This document shows, one piece after another, positions 25,544 to 33,769 of a stretch of DNA of 64,000 bases. Below the pieces are notes generated by a model. It ran no database searches, had not been told where the DNA came from, and saw nothing but the letters and a program-made list of their open reading frames with translations. The stretch is from Tepidamorphus sp. (GTDB lineage: Bacteria; Pseudomonadota; Alphaproteobacteria; Rhizobiales; Tepidamorphaceae): positions 39,490 through 103,489 of the forward strand of contig JANQKY010000096.1 in NCBI GenBank assembly GCA_028280885.1. The letters are read 5' to 3'. Position 1 is the stretch's first letter, and each line of letters begins with the position of its first letter. The translations under genes were made by a program, and so were the position numbers.

Positions 25544-26335
25544 ATGACGGACGGGCCGACTATCAGCCGAAATGTCGAGGCGTTCGCGGAGGTTGCGGAC
25601 GCCCACACTCTGAATCGCGCCCTGAATCGCGATGGTATCGCGCTTTGGCGACGTATTTCGGACACTCTGCGACGAGAGATTGCATCGGGCACGTTCGAAC
25701 CGGGCAAGCGGCTTCCCTCCGAGGCGACGCTGGCGGAGCGTTTCGGCGTCAATCGCCACACGGTCCGGCAGGCGACCGCGGCGCTTGCAAAAGACGGGCT
25801 CGTCAAGGCCGAGCGCGGTCGCGGGACCATCGTCATCAGCCGGCCGCTCGACTATCCGATCCGCGAGCGGACGCGGTTTTCCGAGATCGTGTCGGGGCAG
25901 GCGCGCTCGCCCTCGGGACGCCTGATCTCGGCGGTCGAGACGCAGGCCGATGTCGAGGTGGCGGCTGCGCTTGAAATCGCGCGCGGCGCGCCGGTGTTGC
26001 GGATCGAATCGCTCGGGGCGGCCGACGGCGTGCCGCTGAATGTCGCGACCGGCTGGTTCCCGGCCGACCGGGTTCCGGGCTTCGTGCCCCACTATGCCGA
26101 GACCGGATCGATCACCAAGGCGCTCAAGCGCTGCGGCATCGATGACTACCGGCGTCGCGAGACCCGGATGACGGCGCGGCTCGCCGACCCGCAGGATGCC
26201 AATGCGCTGGGGATCGAAACGAACAGTCCGCTGATCGTCACCGAGAGCATCAACACCGATCCGGACGGTCGCCCGATCCAGTATACGGTGGCGCGATTTG
26301 CCGCCGATCGGGTCCAGATCGTGGTAGAAAGCTGA
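25544..26335 (+). CDS. phnF: GntR/HutC-family regulator of phosphonate genes
   Basis: A 263-residue regulator. The winged helix-turn-helix covers about 30-95 (LRREIASGTFEPGKRLPSEATLAERFGVNRHTVRQATAALAKDGLVKAERGRGTIV). The UTRA ligand-binding domain covers about 110-260 (VLRIESLGAADGVPLNVATGWFPADR). PhnF proteins repress phn genes and respond to phosphonate or phosphate status. The frame opens 34 codons earlier, but that would run through the palindrome; the ATG at 25544 is preferred, with GGAG 15 nt upstream. It is divergent from phnG with a shared operator, which supports autoregulation. Confidence 0.9.
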   Translation: MTDGPTISRNVEAFAEVADAHTLNRALNRDGIALWRRISDTLRREIASGTFEPGKRLPSEATLAERFGVNRHTVRQATAALAKDGLVKAERGRGTIVISRPLDYPIRERTRFSEIVSGQARSPSGRLISAVETQADVEVAAALEIARGAPVLRIESLGAADGVPLNVATGWFPADRVPGFVPHYAETGSITKALKRCGIDDYRRRETRMTARLADPQDANALGIETNSPLIVTESINTDPDGRPIQYTVARFAADRVQIVVES

Positions 26336-26421
26336 TCCCCGGGCCGATTTCGCCGTAAACCGGCCCGGTCGACGCCGATCGGCGCCGATCGACGGGGCGG
26401 ATAACAGCGGGAGAGGCCGGT

Positions 26422-27651
26422 ATGACGACTGTTCAGACGCGATGCTGCATCACAGGCGGCGGTCCGGCCGGCATGATGGCCGGGCTGTTGCTGGCGCGTG
26501 CCGGTGTCCCGGTCACCGTCCTGGAAAAGCATGTCGATTTCTTCCGCGACTTTCGCGGCGACACCATTCATCCCTCGACACTCGAACTGATGTATGAACT
26601 GGGCGTGCTCGACGATTTCCTGAAGCTGCCGCACAAGAACACGTCGGTGTTGTCGATGCGGTTCGGGGCGTTCGAATCGGAAATGGTCGATTTCCGGCAT
26701 CTGCCGACCAAATGCAAATTCATCGCGATGATGCCGCAATGGGACTTCCTCGACTTCCTGTCCGGCCTTGCCCGGCGCTACCGGACCTTCGATCTGCGGA
26801 TGGGAACGGAGGCGACCGGCCTGATCGAGGAGGACGGCGCGGTCGTCGGCGTGCGCGCCGAGGGGCCGGACGGGCCGCTTGAAATCCGCGCCGATCTCGT
26901 TATCGCCGCCGACGGGCGGCATTCGACGCTGAGGGCGCTCACCGACCTTGAGGTCGACGAACTCGGCGCGCCGATCGACGTGTTGTGGTTCCGCCTGCCG
27001 CATGACGGCGGTGATCCGGAAACCTCGAGTTTCTATTTCGAGGCCGGCCACATCGTTATCATGCTCGACCGGGGCGACTACTGGCAGATTGCCTGGGTGA
27101 TCCCCAAGGGCGGGTTCGACACCGTGAAGGCGAAGGGTCTCGCCGCCTTCCACCAGGACCTCGTGAAGGTCGCGCCGTTCCTGTCCGATCGCGTCTCGGC
27201 GCTGGCCGACTGGGACGGGATCAAGCTTTTATCCGTGCAGGTCGACCGGCTTCGCACCTGGCACAAGCCGGGCCTCCTGCTGATCGGCGATGCCGCCCAC
27301 GCGATGTCGCCGATCGGCGGCGTCGGGGTCAATCTCGCCATTCAGGACGGGGTGGCGGCGGCGAACCTGCTGGCCGGCAAGCTGCGGGAGGGGCCGGTTT
27401 CGCAGGCCGATCTTGCCCGTGTCCAGGCCCGGCGGCTGTTTCCGGTCAAGCTCACCCAGAAGCTGCAGATCATGATGCAGGATCAGGTGATCCGCCCGCT
27501 GCTCGGCGATGCGGAGGCGGACGAGCCGCCGCTGGCGTTCCGGCTGGCCGGGCGGTTTCCCAAGCTCCGGCGGCTGCCGGCGCGGGTCATCGGCGTCGGC
27601 GTGCGGCCCGAGCATATCGAGACGCACGAAGACCCGGCGGCGCTTATCTGA
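26422..27651 (+). CDS. FAD-dependent monooxygenase (PHBH/UbiH class A fold)
   Basis: A 409-residue class A flavoprotein hydroxylase. GGGPAG (residues 11-16) binds the FAD AMP moiety, AADGRHST carries the DG motif that contacts both FAD and NAD(P)H, and GDAAHAMSPIGGVGVNLAIQD is the GD motif for the ribityl chain. Members hydroxylate aromatic or polyketide-like substrates. GGGAGAGG precedes the ATG. It stands 86 bp after phnF on the same strand but has no known link to phosphonate use. It converges with the phytase-like gene, 30 bp away. Substrate unknown. Confidence 0.83.
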   Translation: MTTVQTRCCITGGGPAGMMAGLLLARAGVPVTVLEKHVDFFRDFRGDTIHPSTLELMYELGVLDDFLKLPHKNTSVLSMRFGAFESEMVDFRHLPTKCKFIAMMPQWDFLDFLSGLARRYRTFDLRMGTEATGLIEEDGAVVGVRAEGPDGPLEIRADLVIAADGRHSTLRALTDLEVDELGAPIDVLWFRLPHDGGDPETSSFYFEAGHIVIMLDRGDYWQIAWVIPKGGFDTVKAKGLAAFHQDLVKVAPFLSDRVSALADWDGIKLLSVQVDRLRTWHKPGLLLIGDAAHAMSPIGGVGVNLAIQDGVAAANLLAGKLREGPVSQADLARVQARRLFPVKLTQKLQIMMQDQVIRPLLGDAEADEPPLAFRLAGRFPKLRRLPARVIGVGVRPEHIETHEDPAALI

Positions 27652-27681
27652 GCCGCCGGGCCAATTCTGTCGGTTCCCGCG

Positions 27682-28950
27682 TTACATCTTGGGACCGACG
27701 CAGCTTTCGTCGATCGCCGCTGCGGCGACTTTGAGGAACTTGCGGGCCGGGCAGTGGCCGTCGACCAGGTCCGAGCCGCAGGCAAGTCCCGTCAGATCGG
27801 TTCCGGCCGGCGGGACCTTGAGCGTCAGCTTGGTGTTCTTGCGAAGCTGGTCGATGTTCTGCGCCCGGTAGCGGACCGAGACGAACGGCTTGCCGGTCTT
27901 GTCGTTGCGCCAGAGCTCGAAGGCGATGCCGGCGCCCGGCGGCACCTGGTTCTGCTGGTAGCTCTCCACGAACCAGGACAGGCCGAGCAGGCCGGCGATG
28001 TTGAGCAGGTTGTTGTCATGGGCGACGATCACCGACAGGTCGGCGCCCTTGCCCTTGGAGGCCTTCTTCAGGCGACCGACGATCTCGTCGAGCAGGTTCG
28101 AGCCCTGATAGCGGGCCGTGTAGGGGTTGGCGTTGTAGGACCAGAAGGCCAGGGAATGCATGGCGTTGAGGGCGCTCAAATGCTGCGGCGAGGATATCCG
28201 GCCCCAGCCGACCTTCTTGTTGGACATGCCGTTGGCATATTGCATCAGGAAGATCTCGGATGTGGTGGTCGCGATCCCCGAGATCGCCGAGGTGGGCAGG
28301 TCGGTAAGCGTGCAGCCGGACTTGACGTCGTATTTCTCGCAGATGCTCGGCTGGCAGCAGTTCAGAACGTCCTGGAGCTGGTCCAGCGAAGACCCGTAGG
28401 CGAAGACCGACGGGTCCCACGATCCGCCAAGCAAGCCGTTCAGCGCGGCGTCCTCGTTGTCCTCGTCCGCCTTGCAGATGCCGTAATCGACCGGTGCGAT
28501 CAGCGGATCGATGCCCGAGGCGACGGTGTTGACCTTGTAGTTGCAGCCGGGCAGCATGCCCTGCTGCAGGGCCTCGGCGGTCTTGATCGTGCGCTGGTCG
28601 TTGTCGCTGCGGAACCAGACCTTCTTCTTCGCCGGGCAGCCCTTCGCCGGCAGGAAGCCGTCGTTACGCGCATAGGCGCCATAAAATTTGCCCAGCGTCT
28701 TCGACAGTGTCCTGCCGCGCTTGGTCAGATTGCCGTCCTTGACGCCGAAGCTCGGCCAGGGCTTGTCGGCGAGCGGCTCAAGGTCGCTGGTGTTGAGCGG
28801 CGAGCGGACGCCGTGCCGATTGAGCAGCACGAGTGCCTCCAGCGAATAGCCGTTGGTTCTTGAGGCGGCCTCGTCGGCCCGGACCGGCGTGACGGCGACG
28901 GGCACCGTCGCGGTCAAGATCAGCGCAGTAGCGGCAAGTAATAATCGCAT
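27682..28950 (-). CDS. Secreted histidine acid phosphatase / phytase-like enzyme
   Basis: A 422-residue exported phosphatase of the branch-2 histidine phosphatase family (AppA/Agp type). The signal peptide RLLLAATALILTATVPVAVTPVRA is cleaved near residue 25. The catalytic RHGVRSP follows shortly after (LLNRHGVRSPLNTSD), and the proton-donor motif is HDNN in VIVAHDNNLLNIAG. Many Cys residues suggest disulfides. The enzyme would release phosphate from phytate or sugar phosphates in the periplasm. The ATG at 28950 is supported by GGAG upstream; a more distal ATG at 29001 lies inside a palindrome. It sits close to the C-P lyase locus. Confidence 0.88.
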   Translation of the reverse strand: MRLLLAATALILTATVPVAVTPVRADEAASRTNGYSLEALVLLNRHGVRSPLNTSDLEPLADKPWPSFGVKDGNLTKRGRTLSKTLGKFYGAYARNDGFLPAKGCPAKKKVWFRSDNDQRTIKTAEALQQGMLPGCNYKVNTVASGIDPLIAPVDYGICKADEDNEDAALNGLLGGSWDPSVFAYGSSLDQLQDVLNCCQPSICEKYDVKSGCTLTDLPTSAISGIATTTSEIFLMQYANGMSNKKVGWGRISSPQHLSALNAMHSLAFWSYNANPYTARYQGSNLLDEIVGRLKKASKGKGADLSVIVAHDNNLLNIAGLLGLSWFVESYQQNQVPPGAGIAFELWRNDKTGKPFVSVRYRAQNIDQLRKNTKLTLKVPPAGTDLTGLACGSDLVDGHCPARKFLKVAAAAIDESCVGPKM

Positions 28951-28982
28951 AGCCGGATAATCTCCAACGTGTTCTCCCAACG

Positions 28983-29004
28983 GACATGAAGTCGATTTCA
29001 TGTC
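28983..29004. promoter_or_regulatory. Perfect 8-bp inverted repeat upstream of the phytase-like gene
   Basis: GACATGAA (28983-28990), loop GTCGAT and TTCATGTC (28997-29004) lie 33-54 nt before the start codon. It could be an operator. No regulator gene is adjacent. Confidence 0.4.
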
Positions 29005-29166
29005 TTTCCCGGTCCTCTTGTGCCGGAAATCCGTTAAGCGTTGTTGAAGCCGAAGTCCGATTCTGGTCGCCCCCGCCAATCGGCGGCGGTACGGCTGTGC
29101 ACGTATTCGTGAGCCGGCTGCATTAGCCGTCGGTCGCATCTTGTTCGTATACTCACGCAGGCCATA

Positions 29167-29477
29167 TAGAGCATGTCTTGCAAATATAGGGTCATTCTGA
29201 CGAGACGCTTTCGGGTCCCATGTTGTGTTTCAGGGGCCAAGCCGGCATTCGAAGGCCATATCGGGGATATAGACAAGGATGACGGCGCCGGATTTGGTCC
29301 AAAAGCGCCTGTCCCGCAGGGTTTGCGATCGGCGGCCGCCCCCATGACTCTTCGGGGCCAAGCTCGCCTTGGCCCCCGAAATCCCATGGGCCCCGCATCG
29401 ACCTGCGCCGATCTCGACGCCGGATCGACTCGCCGATCGCAAACAGAACTGCCCCTATATTTGCAAGACATGCTCTA
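29167..29477. mobile_element. MITE-like element with 25-bp perfect terminal inverted repeats
   Basis: The ends 29167-29191 and 29453-29477 are perfect inverted copies (reading TAGAGCATGTCTTGC inward). The outermost dinucleotide is TA on both sides, as expected if an IS630/mariner-type transposase duplicated a TA target. Inside lie a second 14-bp inverted pair, GTTTGCGATCGGCG at 29321-29334 and its complement at 29431-29444, and a central hairpin with TTCGGGGCCAAG arms, so most of the element can fold on itself. It has no transposase gene; the open frame inside is not protein-like. It is non-autonomous and sits between the phytase-like and DUF3095 genes. Confidence 0.75.
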
Positions 29478-29517
29478 GGGTCAGGACACTTAGCGGATTC
29501 CCTGCAAGAGACACGCA

Positions 29518-30678
29518 ATGACCGGCCAGGCGTTCGAATTCTACGAGGCGATCCCCAGGTTCGATCGTTTCGAAACGGTCGGCGAGACCGATCAGTACCT
29601 GCCGCTTCCGGACGACTGGCGGATCGGCGTCGCCGATATCGAGGATTCTACCGCCGCGATCGAGGCGGGGCGCTACAAGGCCGTCAACATGGTCGGTGCC
29701 GCGGTGATTGCCGGCATGATGAACGCGCTTGCCACGCGCCGCTTTCCCTTCGCCTTCGGCGGCGATGGCGCGGCGATCGCCGTGCCGCCGGAAGCCGCAT
29801 CCGCCGCGGCCGACGCGCTGGCCCGTGTCCGGCGTTTCGCCCGCGAGGGGCTCGATCTCAACCTGCGGGTCGGGCTCGTGCCGGTTTCCGAGATCCGCGC
29901 GGCCGGACAGGATGTCCGCGTCGCCCTGTTCGGTGCCTCGCCAGACCTGTCCTACGCGCTGTTTGCGGGCAACGGGTTGAAATGGGCGGAAGCCGAATTG
30001 AAGGCCGGCCGGCTCAGCCTTGCGGAGGCCGCGCCGGAGGCCTGGCCCGATCTGTCCGGCCTGTCCTGCCGCTGGGCGCCGATCAGGGCGCGCAACGGCA
30101 AGATCGTGTCGCTGATCGTCGTCCCGGAGCCGGCGGCCCCGGCGGAGGCGTTCGCCAGGCTCGTCACGCGGATATCGGCGATCGCCGAGGCCGCGCCGGA
30201 CCAGGGCGTGCCGATATCGCCGCAAACGATGCGGCCGGTGTTTTCGTCACGCGGGCTTGCCATCGAAACGCACAAGGCGCGCGGCCTGGCGGGGCGCATG
30301 AAGGCCTATATCGAACTGTTGGTGCTGTCGGTCGTCGCGGGGGTGAGCTTTTTCACCAATCGCGGCTTCGGCGGCTTCCGCCCGGACCACTACAAGGAGG
30401 TCTCGGTGCGCAACTCCGATTTCCGCAAGTTCGACGATGGCCTGCGGATGACGCTCGATTGCGATGCCGAGGCGGAAGCCGGGCTGCGCGCCGCGCTTAA
30501 GGAGGCGCGGGCCGGCGGGATCGCCCGCTACGGGCTGCATGTCCAGGACGCGGCCCTGATGACCTGCCTGGTGCCGTCGGTGATGACGGACGACCACATG
30601 CATTTCATCGATGGCGGCGACGGCGGCTATGCGCGTGCTGCCGCGATGCTGAAGCAGCAGGCTATGCCTTCCCGATAG
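29518..30678 (+). CDS. DUF3095 protein with nucleotide-cyclase-like features
   Basis: A 386-residue protein that matches DUF3095 by overall pattern. Near the N-terminus VADIEDSTAAIEAGRY and later FAFGGDGAAIAVP resemble the metal-binding and GGDG-like segments of class III nucleotide cyclases. A short hydrophobic stretch MKAYIELLVLSVVAGVSFF at about 261-279 may be membrane-associated. The C-terminal part (FRPDHYKEVSVRNSDFRKFDDGLRM) is characteristic of the family. Biochemical function is not established. Its 3' end overlaps the convergent aquaglyceroporin gene by 17 bp. The MITE-like element lies 40 bp upstream. Confidence 0.75.
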   Translation: MTGQAFEFYEAIPRFDRFETVGETDQYLPLPDDWRIGVADIEDSTAAIEAGRYKAVNMVGAAVIAGMMNALATRRFPFAFGGDGAAIAVPPEAASAAADALARVRRFAREGLDLNLRVGLVPVSEIRAAGQDVRVALFGASPDLSYALFAGNGLKWAEAELKAGRLSLAEAAPEAWPDLSGLSCRWAPIRARNGKIVSLIVVPEPAAPAEAFARLVTRISAIAEAAPDQGVPISPQTMRPVFSSRGLAIETHKARGLAGRMKAYIELLVLSVVAGVSFFTNRGFGGFRPDHYKEVSVRNSDFRKFDDGLRMTLDCDAEAEAGLRAALKEARAGGIARYGLHVQDAALMTCLVPSVMTDDHMHFIDGGDGGYARAAAMLKQQAMPSR

Positions 30679-31354
30679 CGGCCGGTTCGCGGTCGGGCGT
30701 GAACAGCCAGGCGCAGACGCCGGCGGCGAGCACCGCGCCTGCGAGCTGCGCGACGATGAAGGCGGGCGTATCGAGCGGGCGGATGCCGGAAAACGTGTCG
30801 GTGATGGAGCGGGCGATCGTCACGGCGGGATTGGCGAAAGACGTCGAGGCGGTGAACCAGTAGGCCGAGGTGATGTAGAGGCCGACCGCATAGGGAACGG
30901 CCTCGACCCGGTAGCGCACGGCGCCGAGGATCGTCATCACCAGGCCGAAGCAGGCGATCGCCTCGGCCAGCCACTGGCCGGTGCCGGTGCGCATTGTCGT
31001 CGAGGCCTGGACGGCGTCCTCCACGAACATCAGATGCGCCAGCACGGTTCCGGCCAGGCCGCCGGCGACCTGGGCTGCGACATAGGCAAGGGCAAGGCCG
31101 GTGGTGATGTCGCGGCGCAGGGTGAAGACGAGGGTGACGGCGGGATTGAAATGGGCGCCCGAGACCGGGCCGAGGATCAGGATCAGCACCGCCAGGATCG
31201 CGCCGGTCGGGATCGTGTTGCACAACAGCGACAGCGCCGTGTCGTCGGTCAGCCGGTCGGCCATGATGCCGGACCCGACGACGGCCATCAGCAGGAAGCC
31301 GGTGCCAAGAGCTTCGGCCGTCAGCCGGCGCGCGGGTGTGATGTCGTTCGCCAT
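30662..31354 (-). CDS. aqpS: Aquaglyceroporin (MIP family) of the ars operon
   Basis: A 230-residue channel with six transmembrane segments and the two NPA boxes of the MIP family at residues 70-72 (AHFNPAVTLVF) and 175-177 (SFANPAVTIAR). In rhizobial ars operons the aquaglyceroporin AqpS takes the place of ArsB and lets arsenite made by ArsC leave the cell. It lies 60 nt after arsC on the same strand. No arsB, arsH or arsM is present nearby. Confidence 0.88.
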   Translation of the reverse strand: MANDITPARRLTAEALGTGFLLMAVVGSGIMADRLTDDTALSLLCNTIPTGAILAVLILILGPVSGAHFNPAVTLVFTLRRDITTGLALAYVAAQVAGGLAGTVLAHLMFVEDAVQASTTMRTGTGQWLAEAIACFGLVMTILGAVRYRVEAVPYAVGLYITSAYWFTASTSFANPAVTIARSITDTFSGIRPLDTPAFIVAQLAGAVLAAGVCAWLFTPDREPAAIGKA

Positions 31355-31414
31355 GGTCGTTTCAGGGGGGCGTTGGAGGGGGCCGGGGGGGGACTTCGTT
31401 CGGGCGCTCGCCGG

Positions 31415-31939
31415 TCAGGCCGCGGGCTGTTTCTGCTTGCGCGTCATGCCGATGGAATCGAGGTGGTCCTGCAGGGCGAGCTTGTCGAGCCCTTCCAGCG
31501 GCAGGCTGGTGAAGATCGAGACGCGCTGGTGCAGCATGCGGTAGGTATCGGCGAAGGCGGCGCGCCTGACGGCCTCGTTGCCCTCGACCGTGACCGGATC
31601 GGGCAGGCCCCAATGCGCCGACATCGGCTGGCCGGGCCAGACCGGGCAGGTCTCATTCGCCGCATTGGCGCAGACGGTGAAGACGAAATCCATCCTCGGC
31701 GCGTCGGCCCCGGCGAATTCATCCCAGGATTTCGAGCGCAGGCCGTCGTCCGAATGATTGAGAACCTTGAGGATATCGAGCGCGAAGGGGTGCGGCTCCA
31801 TCTTGGGCTGGCTGCCGGCCGAATAGGCGGTGAAACGGGGCCGTCCAAGCCTGTTCATGATTGCCTCGGCGATGATGGATCGGGCCGAATTGCCGGTGCA
31901 CAGGAACAGCACGTTGTAGTGTCTCGATTCGCTTGTCAT
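31415..31939 (-). CDS. arsC: Arsenate reductase, low-molecular-weight phosphatase fold
   Basis: A 174-residue cytoplasmic reductase of the LMW-protein-phosphatase/ArsC family. The anion-binding loop is CTGNSARS with Cys14 and Arg20. The shuttle cysteines are Cys90 and Cys97 in TVCANAANETCPVW, and HWGLPDP is the conserved Asp-Pro region. It reduces arsenate to arsenite, probably with thioredoxin or glutathione. The start overlaps the arsR stop by 4 nt (ATGA), so the genes are coupled. A C-terminal extension with RKQKQPAA is not conserved. Confidence 0.92.
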   Translation of the reverse strand: MTSESRHYNVLFLCTGNSARSIIAEAIMNRLGRPRFTAYSAGSQPKMEPHPFALDILKVLNHSDDGLRSKSWDEFAGADAPRMDFVFTVCANAANETCPVWPGQPMSAHWGLPDPVTVEGNEAVRRAAFADTYRMLHQRVSIFTSLPLEGLDKLALQDHLDSIGMTRKQKQPAA

Positions 31940-32298
31940 GAGGCGGCCTTATAGTCCTGGTCAGGATCCGAACAGTGCGCGATCGCCCGGGCGAGACCTC
32001 CGCAGATCTCCGGGTGGCCATCGCAGCAGTCCTCCGTCAGATACACCATGAGCTGACGCATCTCGTCGATGGCGACGGCGTAAAAGATATTACGGCTCCG
32101 TCTCCAGCTTGTGACAAGACCTGCGTTTTGTAGTTGATTGATGTGGAAAGAAAAAGCGGAAGGTTGCAGGCCGCAGGCGCGGGCCAGGCAGCCGGCCGTC
32201 ATGCCCTTGGCGCCGGCGCGCGTCAGATGCTTGAACAGCGTCAGCCGGTGGCCGTGCCCGAGCGCTGCAAGGCGCGAGACTGCGATGTCGTGGTCCAT
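31936..32298 (-). CDS. arsR: ArsR-family metalloregulator
   Basis: A 120-residue winged-helix repressor. The helix-turn-helix is in GMTAGCLARACGLQPSAFSFHINQLQNAGLV, followed by the wing SWRRSRNIFYAV. Possible As(III) ligands are Cys at TEDCCDGHPEIC in the C-terminal part, with another Cys in the recognition-helix region. It is the first gene of arsR-arsC-aqpS. A near-perfect 24-bp palindrome lies immediately before the ATG and should be its operator. Confidence 0.92.
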   Translation of the reverse strand: MDHDIAVSRLAALGHGHRLTLFKHLTRAGAKGMTAGCLARACGLQPSAFSFHINQLQNAGLVTSWRRSRNIFYAVAIDEMRQLMVYLTEDCCDGHPEICGGLARAIAHCSDPDQDYKAAS

Positions 32299-32300
32299 GG

Positions 32301-32324
32301 TTCAATAATACAAGTATTGTTGAA
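32301..32324 (-). promoter_or_regulatory. ArsR operator palindrome
   Basis: TTCAATAATAC (32301-32311), AA, GTATTGTTGAA (32314-32324): an 11-bp inverted repeat with a single mismatch, 3 nt upstream of the arsR start codon. Confidence 0.7.
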
Positions 32325-32377
32325 ACTTCAAGCCCGACCCTTGCCGGATTCGGGTGTCGTGCGGACGATGCGGATGA

Positions 32378-32409
32378 AACGAAAAGCCCCGGGCTTGTGG
32401 CCCGGGGCT
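32378..32409 (-). terminator. Rho-independent terminator of the trypsin-like gene
   Basis: On the minus strand AGCCCCGGGC, loop CACAA and GCCCGGGGCT form a perfect 10-bp GC-rich stem (32385-32409) followed by TTTCGTTTC. It lies 38 nt after the protease stop codon. Confidence 0.85.
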
Positions 32410-32446
32410 CGATAGCACAGGGAACGCGTGTTCCGATCGCGGTCGA

Positions 32447-33427
32447 TCAGTTGTTCTTGATTTGGTTCTTGATCCACTTCTGGAAGTCGCCGAGATCGGT
32501 GTAGACGCCCGGGAAGTTCTGCCGGGCGCAGCCGATGCCCCAGCTGACGATGCCGGCCTGCGTGCGCCACTTGCCCTTGTACTTGACCATCAGCGGGCCG
32601 CCGGAATCGCCCTGGCAGGCGTCCTTGCCGCCCTGCATGAAGCCGGCGCAGATCATCCGCTTGGTGATATCGCCATTATAGGAGTTCGACCCGTTGCACT
32701 TCTTGCGGGAGACGAAGGGGACCATCACCTCGCGCAGGTCGACCGGATAGACGTTGCTGGTCGTGCTGGTATTGCCCCAGCCCATCACATAGGCGTCCCG
32801 GCCGGGCTTGGTCAGCTTCTTGGCCTTTTTCTTGCTGACGTTCTTGTAGAACGCCTTGGGCTTGGCGTTCTTCTGAAGCTTGATCACCGCGATGTCGTAG
32901 TCGAAGGTCTCCGAGTCGTAGCTGCCGTGATAGATCACTGCCGCCGCCTTGACCCGTTTGCCGCCCTTGTTGAGCGAGTTGGTTTTGTAGAGCACCTCGA
33001 TCTGGTTGACGTAGGTGAATGGCTCGACGCAATGGGCAGCCGTCAGGACCCATTTCTTTCGAATGAGCGACCCGCCGCAGAACTGCGCGTCGTAGTTGCT
33101 CGAAATGTGTGCCTGTAGCAGCGCCACCTGGCCCGGCCACTTGCCTTTCGGCGATTTCTTGCCGTTGATGATCTGCGGCGCGTCAATGTCGGCAGCGGCG
33201 GCCGCGGCGGCGTCGGATCCGAACAGCCGTTCGATGACGGCGAGCTCGTTCTGCCGAATGATGTCGCGCATGTTGCCTTCGGTCGCGCCGATTGTCGCGG
33301 ACGAGCCGGCTTTGAGCGCGATGGCGTCGCTGCCGGCTGCATTGGCCGGCGCGGTCAGGCCGACGCTGAGTGCGATTATACCGCCGGCAAGGAGTTTCGA
33401 AGCTCTGAAATCAAGTACAGGTCGCAT
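32447..33427 (-). CDS. Secreted trypsin-like serine protease (S1 family)
   Basis: A 326-residue exported protease. A signal peptide (ASKLLAGGIIALSVGLTAPANA, cleavage near residue 29) is followed by a pro-region of about 70 residues and the mature start IINGKKSPKG. The catalytic triad is His in LTAAHC, Asp in DYDIAVIKL and Ser in CQGDSGGPL. The Asp six residues before the Ser predicts cleavage after Lys/Arg. Paired Cys residues are as in S1 enzymes. The protein is lysine-rich. The ATG at 33427 was chosen at the signal peptide; the longer frame is not conserved. A strong terminator follows. Confidence 0.92.
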   Translation of the reverse strand: MRPVLDFRASKLLAGGIIALSVGLTAPANAAGSDAIALKAGSSATIGATEGNMRDIIRQNELAVIERLFGSDAAAAAAADIDAPQIINGKKSPKGKWPGQVALLQAHISSNYDAQFCGGSLIRKKWVLTAAHCVEPFTYVNQIEVLYKTNSLNKGGKRVKAAAVIYHGSYDSETFDYDIAVIKLQKNAKPKAFYKNVSKKKAKKLTKPGRDAYVMGWGNTSTTSNVYPVDLREVMVPFVSRKKCNGSNSYNGDITKRMICAGFMQGGKDACQGDSGGPLMVKYKGKWRTQAGIVSWGIGCARQNFPGVYTDLGDFQKWIKNQIKNN

Positions 33428-33769
33428 AGTTGCCCCGTATGGTTTGGACAAAACGAAACGTCTGTTTATGGGTTTCGGCCGTGGATTTCGACGGCTGGAC
33501 CGGAGATGGCCGCCGACGGTGCAGGCGATGAGAAACCCGGCGAGAGCGTATACAGTTCGGCCGCGCATGGCTAGTTGATAACGCAGCGTAATAAGGCGCA
33601 ATTCGTTCGTATGCTGTGAAATCCATTAAGCGGTTGGCTCGCCGGGCCGGAAGGTTGCCCATCGCGGTGCCCGTCAGGCCATCGCAATGGGGCGCCATTG
33701 CACTGGCGCGCGCAATCGCCTATGTCGACGCCGATCTTTCCCGACACGCTAAGCGATCAAGGGCGAACC
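33428..33769. other. Divergent intergenic region, protease / ettA
   Basis: 342 bp without a recognisable gene. It contains a 7-bp inverted repeat GCAATGG-GGCG-CCATTGC at 33684-33701, about 70 nt before ettA, of unknown significance. Confidence 0.5.

Noticed and set aside
29173..29478. 101-codon frame inside the MITE-like element
   Set aside because: Lies within inverted-repeat DNA and has no transposase signature or codon bias; the TIR itself supplies its start.
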